Below are positions 60,020-64,000 of a stretch of 64,000 bases of DNA, one piece after another. Within the stretch, counting starts at the first letter, position 1. Every line of letters begins with the position of its first letter. The position numbers were made by a program, and so were the translations under genes. The stretch comes from Staphylococcus felis (lineage in GTDB: Bacteria > Bacillota > Bacilli > Staphylococcales > Staphylococcaceae). Under the pieces are notes generated by a model that worked only from the letters and a program-made list of their open reading frames with translations, was not told where the DNA came from and searched no databases. The stretch covers positions 1,550,001 to 1,614,000 of the forward strand of contig NZ_CP027770.1 of assembly GCF_003012915.1 (NCBI RefSeq). Reading direction: 5' to 3'.

Positions 60020-60334
60020 ATGGCTTTAATTGAAGTAACAGATTCGAATTTTAATGAACAAATCAATAATGGTGTTAAATTAGTAGATTTTTGGGCAACT
60101 TGGTGTGGGCCTTGTAAAATGATTGCACCTGTACTAGAAGATTTAGCTGCAGATTTTGATGGTAAGGCAGACGTTTTGAAACTAGATGTGGACCAAAACC
60201 AAGCAACGGCAGCTAAATACGAAGTCATGAGTATTCCAACGCTTATCGTTTTTAAAGATGGTGAGCCTGTAGATAAGGTCGTTGGTTTTCAACCGAAAGA
60301 AAATCTTGCCGAAGTATTAAATAAACATTTATAA
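60020..60334 (+). CDS. trxA: Thioredoxin
   Basis: This 104-residue thioredoxin has active-site WCGPC (Cys29, Cys32), the buried Asp in LVDFWATW and cis-Pro SIPT. It reduces disulfides in cytosolic proteins and ribonucleotide reductase. CAAGGAGGC precedes the ATG, and a terminator follows. Confidence 0.96.
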   Translation: MALIEVTDSNFNEQINNGVKLVDFWATWCGPCKMIAPVLEDLAADFDGKADVLKLDVDQNQATAAKYEVMSIPTLIVFKDGEPVDKVVGFQPKENLAEVLNKHL

Positions 60335-60359
60335 TAGGCAATCATTGATGATGACACAT

Positions 60360-60398
60360 TAGGGTTGAGACATTTCATTGTCTCAGCCCTAAAATTTT
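60360..60398 (+). terminator. Terminator after trxA
   Basis: AGGGTTGAGACA and TGTCTCAGCCCT form a stem (one G-T pair) with a six-base loop, then AAAATTTT. Confidence 0.85.
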
Positions 60399-60491
60399 GA
60401 CATCCTCGATTGTTTGAGATGTTTGTAAATGACACTTTTCGGTGAGATGATATGATAAATGTGGGATTTGATAAGTAAGTAGGTGAACAAG

Positions 60492-62282
60492 ATGGAAGAT
60501 GTGAAAACAAAAATAAGGCAAAAGTTATCTGTATTGCCAATGGAGCCAGGATGCTACTTAATGAAGGATAGACAAGGTCAGGTCATTTACGTTGGTAAAG
60601 CAAAACGGTTAAGAAATCGAGTGAGGTCCTATTTTACTGGTGCACATGATACTAAAACAACACGTCTAGTTAAAGAAATTGTTGATTTTGAATATATTGT
60701 AACATCGAGTGAAACGGAGTCTTTGTTACTTGAATTAAACTTAATCAAAAAGTATCAACCTCGATATAATGTATTACTTAAAGATGATAAAAGTTATCCC
60801 TTTATCAAAATTACAAATGAGCGCCACCCTAAATTAATCGTGACACGCCGAGTGAAAAAGGGAAGCGGTAAATATTTTGGTCCATATCCGAATGCCTATT
60901 CAGCACAAGAAACCAAAAAGTTACTTGATCGCATCTATCCATTTCGTAAATGTGATAAAATGCCAGATCGGTTATGTTTGTATTATCATATTGGGCAATG
61001 CTTAGGACCGTGTGTTTATCCAGTTAATCAATCAGAATATGAAAAAATGTCGAAAGAAATAGCTGACTTTCTTAATGGTGAGGATAAAACGATTTTAGAC
61101 CATTTAGAGACACGGATGATGAAAGCTAGTGAAAATTTGGAATTCGAACAAGCGAAAGAATATCGTGATCTTATTGAGCATATTCACAATTTAACGAAAA
61201 AGCAAAAAATCATGTCTTCTGATCAAACAGTACGAGATGTTTTTGGTTATAGTGTGTATAAAGGATGGATGTGTATTCAAGTCTTCTTCATCAGACAAGG
61301 GAATTTAATTGAGCGTGAGGCGACAAAGTTTCCCCTTCAGCAAACACCAGAGGAAGAATTTTACACCTTTATCGGGCAATTTTATCAGTTGAATCAACAT
61401 TTCTTACCTAAAGAAGTACATATCCCAAAAGGAATGGACAAAGAGATGATTGCTTCAGTAGTAGATACGACAATAGTTACACCACAACGAGGTCAAAAGA
61501 AGCAATTGATTGATATGGCTAATAAGAATGCATATATTTCGCTTGAAAATAAATTTGAAATGATTGCAAGAGATGAATCAAGAACGATTAAAGCAATAGA
61601 ACAGCTTGGTGATGCGATGGGAATCCAAACCCCTATTAGAATTGAAGCATTTGATAATTCAAATATTCAAGGGGTGGATCCAGTGTCAGCCATGGTCACA
61701 TTTTTGGATGGTAAGCCAGATAAAAAGTCCTACCGTAAATATAAAATTAAAACAGTGAAAGGGCCGGATGATTATAAGTCGATGCAAGAAGCGGTAAGAC
61801 GACGATATAAGCGAGTGCTTAATGAAGGACTACCATTACCAGATTTAATTATTGTTGATGGTGGTAAAGGCCATATGTCAACTGTCATAAATGTTTTAGA
61901 AAACGAATTAGGTTTAGATATACCTGTAGCAGGACTGGCTAAAAATGATAAACATCAAACGTCAGAGTTACTATATGGAGAAAATGCGCAAGTTATTCCT
62001 TTGAAGAAAAATAGTCAAGCATTTTATTTATTACAGCGCATTCAAGATGAAGTTCATCGATTTGCAATATCATTTCATCGTCAAACAAGAGCAAAAACCG
62101 GAATGCAATCAATACTAGATCAAGTAGAAGGCATAGGACCTAAACGTAAGACTAAGCTGTTGCGCACATTTGGATCTATTAAGAAAATGAGAGAAGCGAC
62201 AATTGACGAATTAAAACAAAGTGGTTTACCAGAAAAAACAGCTCAAATTTTATTGGAAACATTAAATGATAAAGATGTATAA
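60492..62282 (+). CDS. uvrC: Excinuclease ABC subunit C
   Basis: This 596-residue repair nuclease makes both incisions in nucleotide excision repair. It has an N-terminal GIY-YIG domain ([21 protein letters not shown] near 20-40), a Cys cluster [21 protein letters not shown], a UVR motif (about 200-235), an RNase H-like C-terminal nuclease ([24 protein letters not shown]) and a final helix-hairpin-helix pair. The ATG at 60492 follows TAGGTG; a GTG nine bases upstream is inside that site. Confidence 0.95.
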   Translation: MEDVKTKIRQKLSVLPMEPGCYLMKDRQGQVIYVGKAKRLRNRVRSYFTGAHDTKTTRLVKEIVDFEYIVTSSETESLLLELNLIKKYQPRYNVLLKDDKSYPFIKITNERHPKLIVTRRVKKGSGKYFGPYPNAYSAQETKKLLDRIYPFRKCDKMPDRLCLYYHIGQCLGPCVYPVNQSEYEKMSKEIADFLNGEDKTILDHLETRMMKASENLEFEQAKEYRDLIEHIHNLTKKQKIMSSDQTVRDVFGYSVYKGWMCIQVFFIRQGNLIEREATKFPLQQTPEEEFYTFIGQFYQLNQHFLPKEVHIPKGMDKEMIASVVDTTIVTPQRGQKKQLIDMANKNAYISLENKFEMIARDESRTIKAIEQLGDAMGIQTPIRIEAFDNSNIQGVDPVSAMVTFLDGKPDKKSYRKYKIKTVKGPDDYKSMQEAVRRRYKRVLNEGLPLPDLIIVDGGKGHMSTVINVLENELGLDIPVAGLAKNDKHQTSELLYGENAQVIPLKKNSQAFYLLQRIQDEVHRFAISFHRQTRAKTGMQSILDQVEGIGPKRKTKLLRTFGSIKKMREATIDELKQSGLPEKTAQILLETLNDKDV

Positions 62283-62286
62283 ATTT

Positions 62287-62309
62287 GGTATGAGAATCAT
62301 TCTCATACC
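62287..62309. promoter_or_regulatory. Long palindrome with Fur-box-like core upstream of sdhC
   Basis: GGTATGAGAAT-C-ATTCTCATACC is a perfect 23-bp palindrome. Its inner TGAGAATCATTCTCA (62291-62305) differs from the Fur 7-1-7 consensus TGATAATNATTATCA at two symmetric places. It begins four bases after the uvrC stop and is flanked by AAATTT on both sides, so it could instead, or also, be the uvrC terminator hairpin. Confidence 0.5.
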
Positions 62310-62366
62310 CAAATTTGTCACATTTAGTGTTACAATATGACTGAGTTGATTTCTTTTTAATTAGAT

Positions 62367-62383
62367 ATGCAAACGTTTTCTTT
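62367..62383 (+). promoter_or_regulatory. Candidate cre (CcpA) site upstream of sdhC
   Basis: ATGCAAACGTTTTCTTT matches the relaxed cre consensus WTGNAANCGNWNNCW completely and the stricter WTGNNARCGNWWWCAWW with one mismatch. It lies 60-76 bases before the sdhC start, suited to catabolite repression of the succinate dehydrogenase operon. Confidence 0.6.
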
Positions 62384-62442
62384 GCGGATAGGGCAACAAA
62401 AAGGAAATCAAAATATAAAAGTATTACAGGGGGGACTTCCTT

Positions 62443-63054
62443 TTGGCACAATCTCAGAATCAATTCTACCTTAGACGTTTACATTCTTTGTTAGGTGTAA
62501 TTCCTTTAGGTGCGTTCTTATTAGTGCATTTAATGGTTAACCATCAGGCGACACAAGGGGTAGAAGCATTTAACAAAGCAGCTGGTTTTATGGATTCATT
62601 ACCATTTTTATATGCTTTAGAATTTATTATGATTTATATACCAATTTTATACCATGCAATTTACGGTATTTATATTGCGTTTACGGCGACTCATAATATC
62701 GGGCATTATTCATATACACGTAACTGGCTATTCTTGTTTCAACGTATATCGGGATTACTTACATTTTTATTCGTTATGATTCACTTATGGCAAACACGTA
62801 TTCAAAAGTTATTTGGAGAAGAAGTCAATTACGATATGATTCATGATATCGTTACAAACCCGTTTTGGCTTATTTTCTATATCGTTTGTATTATTGCTGT
62901 AGTGTTCCACTTTGCGAATGGTTTATGGTCATTTTTAGTGACTTGGGGTATTTTACAATCTCCAAAATCACAAAGCGTTTTTACTTGGATATCATTAATT
63001 ATTTTCATCGTGGTTTCATATATTGGTGTAAGTGCAATCTTGGCATTCGTTTAA
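62443..63054 (+). CDS. sdhC: Succinate dehydrogenase cytochrome b558 subunit
   Basis: This 203-residue membrane anchor with five transmembrane segments binds two haem b groups through conserved His residues (HSLLGVIPLG, HLMVNH, YHAIYGIYI, IHLWQTR, FHFANGLW). It passes electrons from the flavoprotein to menaquinone. It starts with TTG behind a strong AGGGGGG. First gene of sdhCAB. Confidence 0.94.
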   Translation: MAQSQNQFYLRRLHSLLGVIPLGAFLLVHLMVNHQATQGVEAFNKAAGFMDSLPFLYALEFIMIYIPILYHAIYGIYIAFTATHNIGHYSYTRNWLFLFQRISGLLTFLFVMIHLWQTRIQKLFGEEVNYDMIHDIVTNPFWLIFYIVCIIAVVFHFANGLWSFLVTWGILQSPKSQSVFTWISLIIFIVVSYIGVSAILAFV

Positions 63055-63086
63055 GAGTTTAATCATTTTAGGGGAGTGAAATTTCT

Positions 63087-64000
63087 ATGGCAGAGAAGAA
63101 AATTATTGTTGTCGGTGGAGGACTTGCCGGTCTAATGGCAACAATTAAAGCAGCAGAACAGGGTGCACATGTTGATTTATTCTCAATTGTTCCTGTTAAA
63201 CGCTCTCATTCAGTTTGTGCACAGGGCGGAATTAATGGAGCGGTGAATACTAAAGGTGAAGGAGATTCCCCATGGATTCACTTTGATGATACAGTTTATG
63301 GGGGGGACTTCTTAGCTGATCAACCTCCTGTTCAAAAAATGACAGAAGCAGCACCGAAAATTATTCACTTACTAGACCGTATGGGCGTTATGTTTAATCG
63401 AACAAAAGAAGGTTTATTAGACTTCCGTCGTTTTGGTGGGACTTTGCATCATAGAACGGCATTTGCTGGTGCGACGACTGGCCAACAGTTATTATACGCT
63501 TTAGATGAACAAGTGCGTAGTTTCGAAGTGGATGGCTTGGTGACTAAATATGAAGGTTGGGAATTTTTAGGCGTCGTAAAAGATGATGAGAATGCCGCAC
63601 GCGGTATCGTTGCTCAAAATATCACCACTTCTGAAATTCAATCATTTGGTTCCGATGCAGTCATTATGGCAACAGGTGGGCCTGGTATTATATTTGGTAA
63701 AACAACTAATTCAATGATTAATACAGGGTCAGCAGCATCTATTGTTTATCAGCAAGGGGTCAAATACGCGAATGGAGAATTCATCCAAATTCACCCAACA
63801 GCGATTCCTGGTGATGATAAGTTACGTTTAATGAGTGAATCAGCTCGTGGTGAAGGAGGGCGTATTTGGACGTATAAAGACGGTAAACCTTGGTATTTCT
63901 TAGAAGAGAAATATCCAGATTACGGTAACCTTGTGCCGCGTGACATTGCGACTCGTGAAATTTTCGATGTCTGTGTTAATCAAAAATTAGGTATTAACGG
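63087..64000 (+). CDS. sdhA: Succinate dehydrogenase flavoprotein subunit (partial, runs off the window)
   Basis: The first 304 codons are present. FAD-binding VVGGGLAG is at residues about 8-15, RSHSVCAQGG holds the His that takes covalent FAD, and GGDFLADQPPV, HHRTAFAGATTG and SESARGEGG are family landmarks. It oxidises succinate to fumarate on the cytoplasmic face of the membrane. AGGGGAG lies ahead of the ATG. The frame is open to the last base, and the iron-sulfur subunit gene should follow outside. Confidence 0.95.
   Translation, partial: MAEKKIIVVGGGLAGLMATIKAAEQGAHVDLFSIVPVKRSHSVCAQGGINGAVNTKGEGDSPWIHFDDTVYGGDFLADQPPVQKMTEAAPKIIHLLDRMGVMFNRTKEGLLDFRRFGGTLHHRTAFAGATTGQQLLYALDEQVRSFEVDGLVTKYEGWEFLGVVKDDENAARGIVAQNITTSEIQSFGSDAVIMATGGPGIIFGKTTNSMINTGSAASIVYQQGVKYANGEFIQIHPTAIPGDDKLRLMSESARGEGGRIWTYKDGKPWYFLEEKYPDYGNLVPRDIATREIFDVCVNQKLGIN

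Overview
The window is a stretch of low-GC Staphylococcus chromosome. Gene order follows the staphylococcal core from cydAB through ktrA-rnjA-rpoY, def, pdhABCD, potRABCD, typA, ftsW, pyc, ctaA/ctaBM, rsmD-coaD, rpmF, pheST, zapA-cvpA-polX-mutS2, trxA and uvrC to sdhCA. Much of the middle also parallels the Bacillus yla-ylb region. The species is probably not S. aureus, because the isd haem-iron cluster that S. aureus carries between rpmF and the SpoU-type methyltransferase gene is absent. I cannot name the species from sequence alone.

Layout. 1-1.9 kb: an IS3-family (IS150-type) element inside degraded DNA. 1.9-4.5 kb: a TetR regulator divergent from a two-gene ABC-2 exporter. 4.9-10.7 kb: a glutaredoxin, cytochrome bd oxidase, a K+ uptake regulator, RNase J1 and RNA polymerase epsilon. 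11-18.7 kb: deformylase, a YkyA lipoprotein and the pyruvate dehydrogenase operon. 18.8-25 kb: the spermidine/putrescine importer with its regulator, then two DUF4064 membrane proteins. 25-27.1 kb: a group IIC intron inside a dispersed intergenic repeat. 27.2-39 kb: UPF0637, inositol monophosphatase-like protein, TypA, an old-yellow-enzyme oxidoreductase, YlaI/YlaN, FtsW and pyruvate carboxylase. 39-42.3 kb: a nested repeat and the haem A/O genes. 42.5-49.1 kb: a ylb-like cluster ending in L32. 49.2-64 kb: tRNA/rRNA modification, Phe-tRNA synthetase under a T-box, RNase HIII, DNA repair, thioredoxin and the start of the succinate dehydrogenase operon.

Functionally the region centres on aerobic energy metabolism: pyruvate dehydrogenase, pyruvate carboxylase, succinate dehydrogenase, haem A synthesis and bd oxidase, mixed with translation, RNA turnover, division and repair genes. 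The accessory signal is intergenic. A structured repeat of about 270 bp occurs five times, complete or partial, with compensatory changes in its central stem. A MITE-like element of about 300-370 bp occurs twice: one copy splits a bidirectional terminator and the other lies inside a structured repeat with a near-perfect 8-bp target duplication. The group IIC intron sits directly after the terminator hairpin of another repeat copy. I found no CRISPR array, prophage, defence system, tRNA or rRNA gene.
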